From the NCBI GenBank assembly GCA_016195815.1, contig JACPYX010000007.1:62001-126000 (forward strand): a DNA stretch of 64,000 bases, given 5' to 3'. Positions 1-8,184 of this stretch are shown one piece after another. Position 1 is the stretch's first letter. The number at the start of each line of letters is the position of its first letter. Position numbers and translations under genes: made by a program. Under the pieces are notes generated by a model. That model did no database searches. It worked only from the letters and a program-made list of their open reading frames with translations, and was not told the DNA's origin. The stretch comes from Chloroflexota bacterium (lineage in GTDB: Bacteria > Chloroflexota > Anaerolineae > Anaerolineales > Villigracilaceae).

Positions 1-2
1 CC

Positions 3-1148
3 ATGTATATTGACAAACCCATGCAGGGGCATGGCCTCATGCAAGCCATAGCCCGCGTCAACCGCGTCTACAAAGACAAGCCGGGCGGCTTGATCGTGGA
101 TTATCTCGGTCTCGCCTATCACCTGCAAAAAGCATTGGCTGCGTATACAGAGGCCCAACACCCCGCCGAAATCCCTGACCAGAACAAAGCCGTCAACGAA
201 CTGCTCAAACGCTATGAAATCTGCAAGGGCTTATTCGATGGTTTCAATTGGTCGAAATTCTTTACAGGCACCGCGCCGGAAAAACTTGGCGTGCTGCCGC
301 TTGCGCAAGAGCACATCTTAAAGCAGGATGACGGTAAAAAACGTTTGCTGCAGGCAGTAAGGGAATTATCACTCTCGTTTGCGTTGGCGGTGCCCGATGA
401 GCGCGCGCTTGCCATTCGTGATGATGTCTCATTCTTCCAGGATGTGCGTGCCGCGCTGGTCAAATCTACGGTGGAAGGTGAACGCGCTGCAGATGACTAC
501 GATCAAGCCATTCGGCAAATCCTGTCGCGTGCCGTTGCCGCCAGCGATCGAGTGATTGATATCTTTGCCGCCGCCGGCTTGCAGAAACCCGAAATATCCA
601 TTTTGTCCGAGGAGTTTCTGGCGGAAGTCAAAGGGATGCCGCAGAAAAACCTTGCCATTGAACTGCTCCGCAAACTGCTCAACGACGAACTCAAACTGCG
701 GATGAGAAAGAATTTGGTGCAGTCACGTTCTTTTACGGAACTTCTCGAACGCACCATCCGCTCCTACCAAAACCGAACGCTTGAGTCTGCTGAAGTCATT
801 GCCGAACTCATCAAACTGGCAGAAGAAATGCGCGAGGCACAAAAGCGCGGTGAAAAACTTGGCTTGGCGGAAGATGAGATCGCCTTTTATGATGCCCTCG
901 AGGTCAACGATAGCGCGGTCAAGGTGCTTGGAGACGATACACTCAGGAGCATTGCGCGCGAACTTGTGGAAACTGTCCGCATCAACGCAACGATAGATTG
1001 GACGGTGCGAGAAACTGTCCGTGCGAAATTGCGTATGATGGTGAAGAGAATATTGAGGAAGTACGGCTATCCACCCGATAAGCAGGAAAAGGCAACGATA
1101 ACTGTTATACAACAGGCAGAATTGATTGCAAGGGATTGGGCAGGATAG
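3..1148 (+). CDS. hsdR: Type I restriction enzyme R subunit (HsdR), C-terminal part, truncated by window start
   Basis: C-terminal portion of the ATP-dependent translocase/endonuclease subunit of a type I restriction-modification system. The visible start reads [19 protein letters not shown], which matches the last helicase motif (QAIARVNR, motif VI) followed by the VDYLG segment of HsdR proteins. The rest is the mostly helical C-terminal domain that contacts the methylase core. The N-terminal nuclease and the first RecA-like domain lie before the window, so the ATG at position 3 is an internal Met and not a start. No hsdS or hsdM follows downstream, so the system's other genes must lie upstream if present. 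A terminator follows at 1256-1295. Confidence 0.85.
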   Translation: MYIDKPMQGHGLMQAIARVNRVYKDKPGGLIVDYLGLAYHLQKALAAYTEAQHPAEIPDQNKAVNELLKRYEICKGLFDGFNWSKFFTGTAPEKLGVLPLAQEHILKQDDGKKRLLQAVRELSLSFALAVPDERALAIRDDVSFFQDVRAALVKSTVEGERAADDYDQAIRQILSRAVAASDRVIDIFAAAGLQKPEISILSEEFLAEVKGMPQKNLAIELLRKLLNDELKLRMRKNLVQSRSFTELLERTIRSYQNRTLESAEVIAELIKLAEEMREAQKRGEKLGLAEDEIAFYDALEVNDSAVKVLGDDTLRSIARELVETVRINATIDWTVRETVRAKLRMMVKRILRKYGYPPDKQEKATITVIQQAELIARDWAG

Positions 1149-1255
1149 GGCGTTCAAAGAGGAGCTGTGGCACAGCCCCAAAACCTTCAGGGCCTTATCT
1201 CGAGTCGTCCAAGCGCGGCTCGTGCTAACTCACAGCGTTGAAAAATTTCGGCAAA

Positions 1256-1295
1256 GCCGCGTCCGTTTCAAGTCGGGAACGGACGTGGCTTTTTA
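1256..1295 (+). terminator. Rho-independent terminator after hsdR
   Basis: A 12-bp stem (arms 1256-1267 and 1278-1289, one G-U pair) with a 10-nt loop is followed by TTTTTATT. It lies about 110 bp after the hsdR stop and before the promoter of the AOR gene. Confidence 0.8.
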
Positions 1296-1323
1296 TTCCT
1301 CTGTAACTTTCGGAAATTTGCAA

Positions 1324-1352
1324 TTGCCATTTGCCAGTCGCGCCCGTATAAT
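1324..1352 (+). promoter_or_regulatory. Sigma-70-type promoter of the AOR/aminotransferase cluster
   Basis: -35 TTGCCA (1324-1329), 17-bp spacer, -10 TATAAT (1347-1352). This leaves a leader of about 24 nt before the ATG at 1383, with room for the GGAGGA ribosome site. Confidence 0.65.
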
Positions 1353-1382
1353 AATCAAAATTGATTTTGATTGGAGGAAGCC

Positions 1383-3296
1383 ATGCCCTTCGGCTATAAC
1401 GGAAAGATTTTGCATGTTGACCTGACGAAAGGCGCGCTGACGGTGGAGGAGCCGCCCGAGTCGTTTTATCGCAAGTACATGGGCGGGAGCGCGATGGGAC
1501 TGTATTACATCCTGAAGGAAATGCCCAAAGGCGCAGACGCGCTTTCGCCGGAGAATGTTTTGACGTTGATGTGCGGCGTGACCACCGGCGCGGCGATCTC
1601 GGGCCAAAGCCGCATCAATGCCAATGCCAAATCGCCGATCAGCGGCGGCATCGGCGATTCGCAGGGCGGCGGATATTTCCCGGCTGAGTTGAAATTTGCC
1701 GGCTTCGATGGCATCGTGATCAAAGGCAAATCGCCGAAGCCTGTTTATCTTTCCATTATTGACGGCCAGCCCGAACTGCGCGATGCCGCGCACTTGATGG
1801 GCAAGATCACGGGGGATGTGGATTCGATTTTGAAAAAGGAATTGAACGATAATAAAATCGAAATTTTGCAGCACGGCCCGGCCGCCGAGTATGGCGTGTT
1901 ATTCTCTTCGCTGTTGAGCATGTCGAACCGCAACAATGGGCGCACCGGCATGGGACTGGTGATGGCCTCCAAGAATCTCAAGGCCGTTGTGGCGCGCGGC
2001 CGAAAGAAAGTGGAACTGGCCGATCAAAAGATAGTTGTCGGTTTGAATCGCATCGGCCCGAAGGAAGTGCCGAACAATCCAGACATGGACGGCCTCGCCA
2101 AATACGGCACGGCCAGCGTGGTCATGCCGCAGAATACGAACGGCACGCTTCCCGCCTTCAACTACAACGAAGGCACGTTCGCGGATTGCGAGCCGATCAG
2201 CGGCGAGAAGATGGTCGAGACCATCTTGAAGGAACGCGAAACCTGCTACGCCTGCGTGGTGCGCTGCAAGCGCGTCGTGGAAGTCAAAGATGGCGCGTTC
2301 AAAGTGGATCCGTATTACGGCGGGCCCGAATACGAAACGCTCGGCACGTTCGGTTCTTATTGCGGCATCAGCGACCTCGACGCGATCGCATTTGCGAATC
2401 AGATCTGCAACCAGAACGGCGTGGATACGATTGCCTGCGGCGCGACGATTGCCTTTGCCATGGAATGTTTCGAGAAAGGCATCATCACCAAAGAGCAGGC
2501 CAATGGAATTGATTTGAAATTCGGAAACGTGGATGCCATGCTGGCCGCGCTCAATGCGATTGTCAAAGCTGAAGGATCGCTGGGCAAAGTGTTGTCGCAA
2601 GGCTCGGAGCGCGCTGCGAAAATCTGGGGCAATGGCGCGGACGAATGTCTCATCACGGTCAAAGGCGCGGAAGCGCCCGCGCACATGCCGCAGGCCAAAC
2701 GTTCGCTGGCGTTGATCTACGCGGTCAACCCGTTCGGCGCGGATCATCAATCCAGCGAACACGATTGGATGATCGAAGAAGGCATGGCATCCGATTTTTA
2801 TATGAATCGCCTTGCATTGCTTGGCATGCCCGACAAACTCGCGCCGCTTTCGCTCGACGCGGCCAAGGTCAAATATGCGTGGCTGACCGAAGTCTTCTAT
2901 TCGATGCTCGATACGGTCGAGTTGTGCCAGTTTGTTTGGGGGCCGGGCTGGACGCTCTACGGTCCGCAGGAAACGGTGGATTTCGTCAAAGGCGTCACGG
3001 GCTGGGACGTCACGCTGGATGAATTGATGCAGGTCGGGATGCGCCGTTTGAATCTCATGCGGACGTTCAATGCCCGCGAGGGACTCGACCGAAAGGCCGA
3101 CAAACTGCCAAAGAAATTTTTCAAAGCCCTGGGCGGGACCGGCCCGACGGCGGGCATCGCTCTGACTCACGAGGAAATTGATTCCGCCATAGACGAATAC
3201 TACAAGCTGGCAGGCTGGACTCCCAACGGCATCCCGACCAAAGATTCGCTCAAGAAACTCGATCTTGATTGGGCGGCGGAACTGCTACCTGCATAA
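1383..3296 (+). CDS. Aldehyde:ferredoxin oxidoreductase family protein (AOR 1)
   Basis: 637-residue member of the tungsten/molybdenum AOR family, which oxidises aldehydes to acids and reduces ferredoxin using a bis-pterin cofactor and one [4Fe-4S] cluster. The start at ATG 1383 follows TTGGAGGA closely; a TTG twelve bases earlier lies inside the ribosome site. The cluster ligands are visible as C288-x2-C291-x3-C295, with a distal C515 in the segment VELCQF. The N-terminal AOR beta domain (YNGKILHVDL, GGSAMG, SGQSR) is complete. It is the first gene of a four-gene row with two class III aminotransferases and a second AOR. The substrate cannot be read from sequence; the context suggests an aldehyde produced by transamination. 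Confidence 0.88.
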   Translation: MPFGYNGKILHVDLTKGALTVEEPPESFYRKYMGGSAMGLYYILKEMPKGADALSPENVLTLMCGVTTGAAISGQSRINANAKSPISGGIGDSQGGGYFPAELKFAGFDGIVIKGKSPKPVYLSIIDGQPELRDAAHLMGKITGDVDSILKKELNDNKIEILQHGPAAEYGVLFSSLLSMSNRNNGRTGMGLVMASKNLKAVVARGRKKVELADQKIVVGLNRIGPKEVPNNPDMDGLAKYGTASVVMPQNTNGTLPAFNYNEGTFADCEPISGEKMVETILKERETCYACVVRCKRVVEVKDGAFKVDPYYGGPEYETLGTFGSYCGISDLDAIAFANQICNQNGVDTIACGATIAFAMECFEKGIITKEQANGIDLKFGNVDAMLAALNAIVKAEGSLGKVLSQGSERAAKIWGNGADECLITVKGAEAPAHMPQAKRSLALIYAVNPFGADHQSSEHDWMIEEGMASDFYMNRLALLGMPDKLAPLSLDAAKVKYAWLTEVFYSMLDTVELCQFVWGPGWTLYGPQETVDFVKGVTGWDVTLDELMQVGMRRLNLMRTFNAREGLDRKADKLPKKFFKALGGTGPTAGIALTHEEIDSAIDEYYKLAGWTPNGIPTKDSLKKLDLDWAAELLPA

Positions 3297-3310
3297 GTTC
3301 ATAAAGATTT

Positions 3311-3375
3311 ACCGCGAAGGCCGCCAGACGTGCAAAGAAGAAAAATTTCTTCGCGATCTTGGCGTGCTTCGCGGT
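3311..3375. repeat. Imperfect intergenic inverted repeat
   Basis: The ends ACCGCGAAG (3311-3319) and CTTCGCGGT (3367-3375) are inverted. Inside are a second pair CGCCA/TGGCG (3322-3326, 3360-3364) and a central GAAGAAA/TTTCTTC pair, so the whole stretch can fold into one long interrupted hairpin. It lies between AOR 1 and the first aminotransferase. It resembles dispersed intergenic repeats; no coding function is seen. Confidence 0.5.
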
Positions 3376-3391
3376 TCAAAAAAGGTTCACC

Positions 3392-4672
3392 ATGACAGTC
3401 AAACTCTACGAAGAAAATTTTCCACACATGTCACCCGTCTGGGGACGCATCTTCAACTTCGTGGCCGAGCGCGCTGAAGGCTCCTACATTTACACCACCG
3501 ACGGGAAAAAACTGCTCGACTTCACCTGCGGCATCGGCGTGACCAACACCGGTCATTGCCATCCGAAAGTTGTCGAGGCCATCCGCGAACAGGCGGGACT
3601 CTTCCTCCACGCGCAAGCCAACATCGTCATCCACAAACCGATGCTGCAATTGATCGAGGAAGTCCGCAAAGTTGTCCCGTCTTCGATTGACGGATTCTTC
3701 TTTTCCAATTCCGGCGCAGAAGCGTTGGAAGGCGCGGTCAAATTGGCGCGTGCCGCGACCGGCAAACAAAATATCATCGTCTTCAACGGCTCCTTCCATG
3801 GACGCACCGCCGGCACAATGGCGCTGACAACATCAAAGACAATTTACCGCGCCGGCTTTGGGCCTCTGCCTTCGGGCGTGTTCGTCTCACCGTATCCCTA
3901 CGCGTTTCGTCTCGGCATGAGCGAAGAACAAGCCAGTCAATACGCGCTGAGCGCGCTCGAAGAACTTCTGCTTTCGCAGACTGCGCCGAAGGAGACCGCC
4001 GCGATTTTGATCGAACCCGTTTTAGGCGAAGGCGGATACGTTGTCCCGCCCGTTTCGTTTATGAAAGGCCTGCGCGAGATCGCAGACAAAAACGGCATCC
4101 TGCTGATCTTCGATGAGGTCCAATCGGGATTTGGGCGCACGGGCAAATGGTTCGCTTCTGAACATTTCGGCGTTGTTCCCGATATTATGACCGTCGCCAA
4201 AGGCATCGCCTCGGGCATGCCGCTTTCGGGCGTATTCAGCCGCCTTGACCTGATGAAGAAATGGGACGTCGGTTCGCACGGCGGGACCTACGGCGGCAAC
4301 GCGGTGGCTTGTGCGGCGGGCGTGGCCACCATCCGCGCCATGCGTGATGAAAAGATGATCGAGAACGCGGCCGAGCGCGGCATTCAATTAATGACCGGTC
4401 TCCGCAAGTTCCAGGAAGAGTATCCGCAGATCGGCGACGTGCGCGGGCTGGGTCTGATGATCGGCACGGAACTTGTTGACCAAAAAGGCAAACCTGATAA
4501 AAATTTATCGAAGGCACTGGCTCATTCCGCCGAAGAACACGACCTGCTTCTGCTCACCTGCGGCACCTACGACAACACGATCAGATGGATTCCGCCTTTG
4601 AATGTGACCAGCGCGCAGATCAATGATGGCCTGCAAATGTTTGGCGACTCTCTCAAAGCGACACTGGGCTGA
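3392..4672 (+). CDS. Class III pyridoxal-phosphate aminotransferase (4-aminobutyrate aminotransferase-like)
   Basis: 426-residue class III (acetylornithine/GABA type) aminotransferase. It moves an omega- or alpha-amino group to a keto acid and yields an aldehyde or ketone. The start is ATG 3392; an in-frame upstream extension to 3359 lies in the intergenic repeat and looks non-coding. Visible landmarks are FFSNSGAEALEGAVKLAR, the cofactor aspartate in IFDEVQSGFGRTG, and the Schiff-base lysine in VAKGIASGMPLSG. It follows AOR 1 by 95 bp and is followed by a second aminotransferase. An aldehyde product would be a natural AOR substrate, for example succinate or malonate semialdehyde, but that is inference. 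Confidence 0.88.
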   Translation: MTVKLYEENFPHMSPVWGRIFNFVAERAEGSYIYTTDGKKLLDFTCGIGVTNTGHCHPKVVEAIREQAGLFLHAQANIVIHKPMLQLIEEVRKVVPSSIDGFFFSNSGAEALEGAVKLARAATGKQNIIVFNGSFHGRTAGTMALTTSKTIYRAGFGPLPSGVFVSPYPYAFRLGMSEEQASQYALSALEELLLSQTAPKETAAILIEPVLGEGGYVVPPVSFMKGLREIADKNGILLIFDEVQSGFGRTGKWFASEHFGVVPDIMTVAKGIASGMPLSGVFSRLDLMKKWDVGSHGGTYGGNAVACAAGVATIRAMRDEKMIENAAERGIQLMTGLRKFQEEYPQIGDVRGLGLMIGTELVDQKGKPDKNLSKALAHSAEEHDLLLLTCGTYDNTIRWIPPLNVTSAQINDGLQMFGDSLKATLG

Positions 4673-4683
4673 TTTTATTTTGC

Positions 4684-4726
4684 TGAAAGATGTGAATGTT
4701 GGAAAGTTTAACATTCACATCTTTCA
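4684..4726. repeat. 17-bp perfect hairpin between the two aminotransferase genes
   Basis: Arms 4684-4700 and 4710-4726 are perfectly complementary around a 9-nt loop. No T run follows, so it is more likely an mRNA-processing or stability structure, or an intergenic repeat, than an intrinsic terminator. Confidence 0.6.
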
Positions 4727-4751
4727 ACTTTCAAACCTGCAATCAAAAATC

Positions 4752-6110
4752 ATGACACAATCTCTGGATCGTAATAAACTCTCACAACTTCTCAAGAACG
4801 AAGAACAACTCTTTCACAAAAACCACCCAAAGTCTTACGAACTTTACCAGCGCGCCCGCAAGTCACTGCATGGCGGCGTACCGATGCTGTGGATGATCCG
4901 CTGGGCGGGATCGTTTCCGGTTTTTGTTAAAGAAGCCAAAGGCGCGCGCTTCACTGACGTGGATGGAAATTCATACATTGATCTTTGTCTCGGTGATACC
5001 GGCGCGATGACCGGTCACGCGCCGGACGCAACGGTCAAGGCCATCAAAGAGCAAATTGAAAAAGGCATCACGTTGATGCTGCCTTATGAAGACGTGATCT
5101 GGGTCGGCGAAGAACTGCAGCGCCGCTTCGGCCTTCCATATTGGCAATTCGCTCTCACTGCCACCGACGCCAATCGTTTTGCGCTCCGCATGGCGCGTCT
5201 CATCACAGGCCGCCCGAAAATTCTTGTCTTCAATTATTGTTATCACGGCACGGTGGATGAGACCTTCATTACGCTTGATGAAGAAGGTACGCCAATCTCG
5301 CGCCCAAATAACATGGGGCCGCAGGTCAATCCAATATACACCACGAAGGTGATCGAGTTCAATGATGTGGCCGCACTTGAAACGGCGCTCTCTGCGGGTG
5401 ACGTGGCCGCCGTCCTGGCCGAGCCTGTGATGACCAACATCGGCATTATCCATCCCGATGCCGGTTATCACGATGCTCTGCGCGAGATTACGCGCCGCAC
5501 TGGGACTCTGCTCATTATTGACGAGACTCACACAATCTGCACAGGTCCCGGCGGATACACCGCCTCGCACCGACTTCAGCCGGATTTCCTGACCCTCGGC
5601 AAGCCTCTCGCTGGAGGCGTGCCTGCCGCGATCTATGGCTTCACCGAAGAAGTATCGAGGGCCTTTAACGAAAAACTTTCACTCGAAGATTCAGACGTGG
5701 GCGGCATCGGCGGGACGCTGGCGGGCAACGCCTTGTCCATTGCGGCGATGAAGGCCACGCTTCAACATGTCTTGACCGATGAGTTTTATTCAAAAGCCAC
5801 TGCGCTTCAAGAGCGTTTCACCCAGGGCGTTGAGTCGGTCATCAGCGAATTCGACCTGCCATGGATCGTCAAACGACTCGGCAACCGCTCGGAATATTGG
5901 TTTCGCCCCGCGCCGCCTAAAAACGGCGGAGAAGCGCATGCCGCCATTGACGCAGAACTTGATCGTTACATGCACTTATATACTCTCAATCGCGGCATCC
6001 TGATGACGCCCTTCCACAACATGGCTTTGATCTCTCCAGAGACAACTCAAGCCGATGTGGATTATCATACAAAGATATTCAAGGAAGCCGTGCACTCATT
6101 GTTTGGATGA
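4752..6110 (+). CDS. Class III aminotransferase, glutamate-1-semialdehyde aminomutase-like
   Basis: 452-residue PLP-dependent class III enzyme. The N-terminal part (YQRARKSLHGGVPMLWMIRW, then FTDVDGNSYIDLCLGD) has the layout of the glutamate-1-semialdehyde 2,1-aminomutase branch and of related beta-amino-acid transaminases. PLP contacts are visible in IIDETHTICTGPGG and in the lysine of LGKPLAGGVPAAIYG. The start is ATG 4752; the longer frame from 4623 would read back through the hairpin and the previous gene. It probably belongs to the same transcription unit as the preceding aminotransferase and the following AOR. A heme-pathway HemL role is unlikely given the neighbours, but cannot be excluded. 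Confidence 0.82.
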   Translation: MTQSLDRNKLSQLLKNEEQLFHKNHPKSYELYQRARKSLHGGVPMLWMIRWAGSFPVFVKEAKGARFTDVDGNSYIDLCLGDTGAMTGHAPDATVKAIKEQIEKGITLMLPYEDVIWVGEELQRRFGLPYWQFALTATDANRFALRMARLITGRPKILVFNYCYHGTVDETFITLDEEGTPISRPNNMGPQVNPIYTTKVIEFNDVAALETALSAGDVAAVLAEPVMTNIGIIHPDAGYHDALREITRRTGTLLIIDETHTICTGPGGYTASHRLQPDFLTLGKPLAGGVPAAIYGFTEEVSRAFNEKLSLEDSDVGGIGGTLAGNALSIAAMKATLQHVLTDEFYSKATALQERFTQGVESVISEFDLPWIVKRLGNRSEYWFRPAPPKNGGEAHAAIDAELDRYMHLYTLNRGILMTPFHNMALISPETTQADVDYHTKIFKEAVHSLFG

Positions 6111-6117
6111 TTGATAA

Positions 6118-6204
6118 TGTCATTGCGAGCGCTTTTTGCGAAGCAATCCCCACTCTGGGGAGGGGGATGGCTTTGCCGGGAAAATCGCCCTCCTCGCAAT
6201 GACA
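6118..6204. repeat. MITE/REP-like element, copy 1
   Basis: 87-bp element bounded by the inverted ends TGTCATTGCGAG (6118-6129) and CTCGCAATGACA (6193-6204). The interior contains GCGAAGCAATC, typical of this repeat class. The same ends occur at 42169-42263 and 54877-54967. No transposase is encoded. It sits 19 bp upstream of the second AOR start. Confidence 0.8.
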
Positions 6205-6222
6205 AATAGAGTTGGAGGAAGA

Positions 6223-7935
6223 ATGGACATCTGGCGCATCAACATTCGCAATCAGACCTTGAAATTGGAACCCGTTCCCGAAACCTGGCAACGCCTCGGT
6301 GGGCGCGGCCTATTGGCCCGCATCCTGCTCGATGAAGTGGACGCCAAATGCGATCCGCTCGGCCCGAAAAATAAATTGATTTTTGCGCCCGGTTTATTAG
6401 TGGGACACATGCTTTCGTCGAATGATCGTATCTCGGTGGGCGGCAAGTCCCCGCTGACGGGCGGCATCAAGGAATCCAACGCGGGCGGGCGTACCGGTTA
6501 TCACATGGCGTTCATGGGCATCCACGCGCTGATCATCGAAGATCAGCCCAAAGAAGATGGCTATTGGATTTTACATTTGAGTCTTCAAGGCGCAAAATGG
6601 GAAAAGGCCGATAACGTTGTCGGGCTGGGCGTTTACGAAACTGCGCCGAAACTGCTCGAAAAATACGGCGATAAAGTCGCCATCGCGTTGATCGGTCCCG
6701 GCGGCGAGATGAAGATGAAATCCGCGGGCATCCAGAATCTCGATAAAGACAAAGTCCCGGCGCGCATCGCGGCGCGCGGCGGACTCGGCGCTGTAATGGG
6801 CTCGAAGGGACTAAAAGCCATCGTGTTCGATCAGGCCGGTGGGCAGAAGCCGCCCATCGTCGAACCTGAAGCGTTTAAAGCCGCGCAGAAAGATTATACA
6901 AAAGCCGTCATGGAACATCCGCAATCCATCACGTATCGCGATTATGGCACGGCGGCCATCGCACAGATGTGCCAGGCATTCGGCGCGTTGCCGACGCGTA
7001 ATTTTTCGACGGGAAATTTTGAGCATGTGGACGATATCAGTGGTGAGAGCTTGCGCGACTTTACCCTGACGCGCGGCAAGCCGTCCGATCCGTCACATGC
7101 CTGCATGGCCGGATGCACGATCAAATGCTCGAATATCTTCGGCGGTGAAGATGGCAAGATCATTGTTTCGCCGCTCGAGTACGAGACCATCAGTTTGATG
7201 GGAACCAATCTCGGCATTCCGTCGTTGGACGTCATTGCGCGCTTGAATTGGGAAGTTAATGATCTTGGCCTGGACTCGATTGAGATCGGCGCGGCGCTTG
7301 GCGTCGCGGCGGACGCGAAACTGATGGAGTGGGGCGATGGTCAGCGCGCCCTGGAATTGCTCGGCGAGATCCGCAAAGGCACGGAGCTTGGACGCACACT
7401 TGGCGATGGCTCGGTTGCGACGGGCAGGAAACTCGGCATCGAACGCGTGCCGGCCGTGAAGGGACAGGCCATGTCGGGTTATGAACCGCGTGCCATTAAA
7501 GGTACAGGCTTGACTTATGCATCTTCGCCTCAAGGCGCGGACCATACGGCAGGGCTGACCATCCGCGCCAAGGTCAATCACCTTGACCCGAACGCACAGA
7601 AAGATGCTTCGCTCAACGCACAGTTAAACATGGCTGGTTACGATACAATCGGCGCGTGCATCTTCGCCGGCTTTGGATACGCGGCTACGCCCGATGCCGT
7701 GGTGAAACGCTTATTGTCGGCGCGTTATGGCTGGAACGATCTGCCTGATAATATTTTGCAGGAGCTGGGCAAACAGACGATCAAGATGGAGCGCGAATTC
7801 AACCGCCGCGCGGGCTTTACAAAAGCAGACGACCGCCTGCCCAAATGGATGACAAAAGAGATGCTTCCGCCGCACAACGCCGTGTTCGATGTGCCGGAAG
7901 AAGTGATCGATACTATTTTCGACGGGATCGAGTGA
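6223..7935 (+). CDS. Aldehyde:ferredoxin oxidoreductase family protein (AOR 2)
   Basis: 570-residue AOR-family protein, clearly a different subgroup from AOR 1 and about 67 residues shorter. The start is ATG 6223 with GTTGGAGGAAGA in front; the frame upstream of it runs through the MITE-like element. N-terminal GGRGLLARILLDEV and SVGGKSPLTGG are typical AOR pterin-domain segments. The presumed cluster ligands are spaced C294-x3-C298-x3-C302, with C479 in DTIGACIFAGF, so the first pair is one residue wider than the usual CxxC. It probably shares a transcript with the two aminotransferases. Substrate and metal (W or Mo) are unknown. Confidence 0.87.
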   Translation: MDIWRINIRNQTLKLEPVPETWQRLGGRGLLARILLDEVDAKCDPLGPKNKLIFAPGLLVGHMLSSNDRISVGGKSPLTGGIKESNAGGRTGYHMAFMGIHALIIEDQPKEDGYWILHLSLQGAKWEKADNVVGLGVYETAPKLLEKYGDKVAIALIGPGGEMKMKSAGIQNLDKDKVPARIAARGGLGAVMGSKGLKAIVFDQAGGQKPPIVEPEAFKAAQKDYTKAVMEHPQSITYRDYGTAAIAQMCQAFGALPTRNFSTGNFEHVDDISGESLRDFTLTRGKPSDPSHACMAGCTIKCSNIFGGEDGKIIVSPLEYETISLMGTNLGIPSLDVIARLNWEVNDLGLDSIEIGAALGVAADAKLMEWGDGQRALELLGEIRKGTELGRTLGDGSVATGRKLGIERVPAVKGQAMSGYEPRAIKGTGLTYASSPQGADHTAGLTIRAKVNHLDPNAQKDASLNAQLNMAGYDTIGACIFAGFGYAATPDAVVKRLLSARYGWNDLPDNILQELGKQTIKMEREFNRRAGFTKADDRLPKWMTKEMLPPHNAVFDVPEEVIDTIFDGIE

Positions 7936-7940
7936 CAAAG

Positions 7941-7976
7941 AAAAACTTCCGAAGCATCAGAGGCTTCGGAAGTTTA
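7941..7976. terminator. Bidirectional terminator between AOR 2 and tRNA-Thr
   Basis: A 13-bp perfect stem (7943-7955 with 7963-7975) and a 7-nt loop. It can end AOR 2 transcription rightward, and tRNA-Thr transcription leftward, where the A run 7941-7945 gives a T run. Confidence 0.75.
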
Positions 7977-7983
7977 ATGATTG

Positions 7984-8056
7984 AGCCACCGAAGGGATTC
8001 GAACCCTTGACCTGACGATTACGAATCGTCTGCTCTACCAGCTGAGCTACGGTGGC
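7984..8056 (-). tRNA. tRNA-Thr (anticodon CGT)
   Basis: 73-nt cloverleaf read on the minus strand. The acceptor stem is GCCACCG/CGGTGGC, the D arm has AGCTCAGCTGGTAGAGC, the anticodon loop is TTCGTAA (CGU, for ACG codons) and the T arm has GGTTCGAATCC. The 3' CCA is not encoded. Confidence 0.95.
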
Positions 8057-8074
8057 GTTTTGTAAGCGGCGGGG

Positions 8075-8103
8075 ATTATAAAGTATTCCAACTAATCCCG
8101 CAA
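8075..8103 (-). promoter_or_regulatory. Promoter of tRNA-Thr
   Basis: On the minus strand TTGCGG (8103-8098), 17-bp spacer, TATAAT (8080-8075). Transcription would start about 12 nt before the tRNA 5' end. Confidence 0.6.
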
Positions 8104-8131
8104 GTTTTTACCCGTTCATGTTGTCTGTTAG

Positions 8132-8157
8132 TCGGTGAATAATAAGATATTCACCGA
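8132..8157. repeat. 10-bp hairpin upstream of the glycosyltransferase
   Basis: TCGGTGAATA (8132-8141) and TATTCACCGA (8148-8157) form a perfect stem with a 6-nt loop, 27 bp before the ATG at 8185. No T run follows. It could be an mRNA 5' structure or an operator; function unknown. Confidence 0.5.
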
Positions 8158-8184
8158 ATCCTGAACTTTGAATCCTGGTAACCG

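Noticed and set aside
3-1148. HsdR as a complete short gene starting at position 3
   Set aside because: The frame begins at helicase motif VI, so the gene must extend upstream of the window.
1899-3170. Long minus-strand frame (423 codons) opposite AOR 1
   Set aside because: AOR 1 on the plus strand has clear family motifs throughout; the minus frame is a GC-rich antisense shadow with a Arg/His-rich non-protein-like composition.
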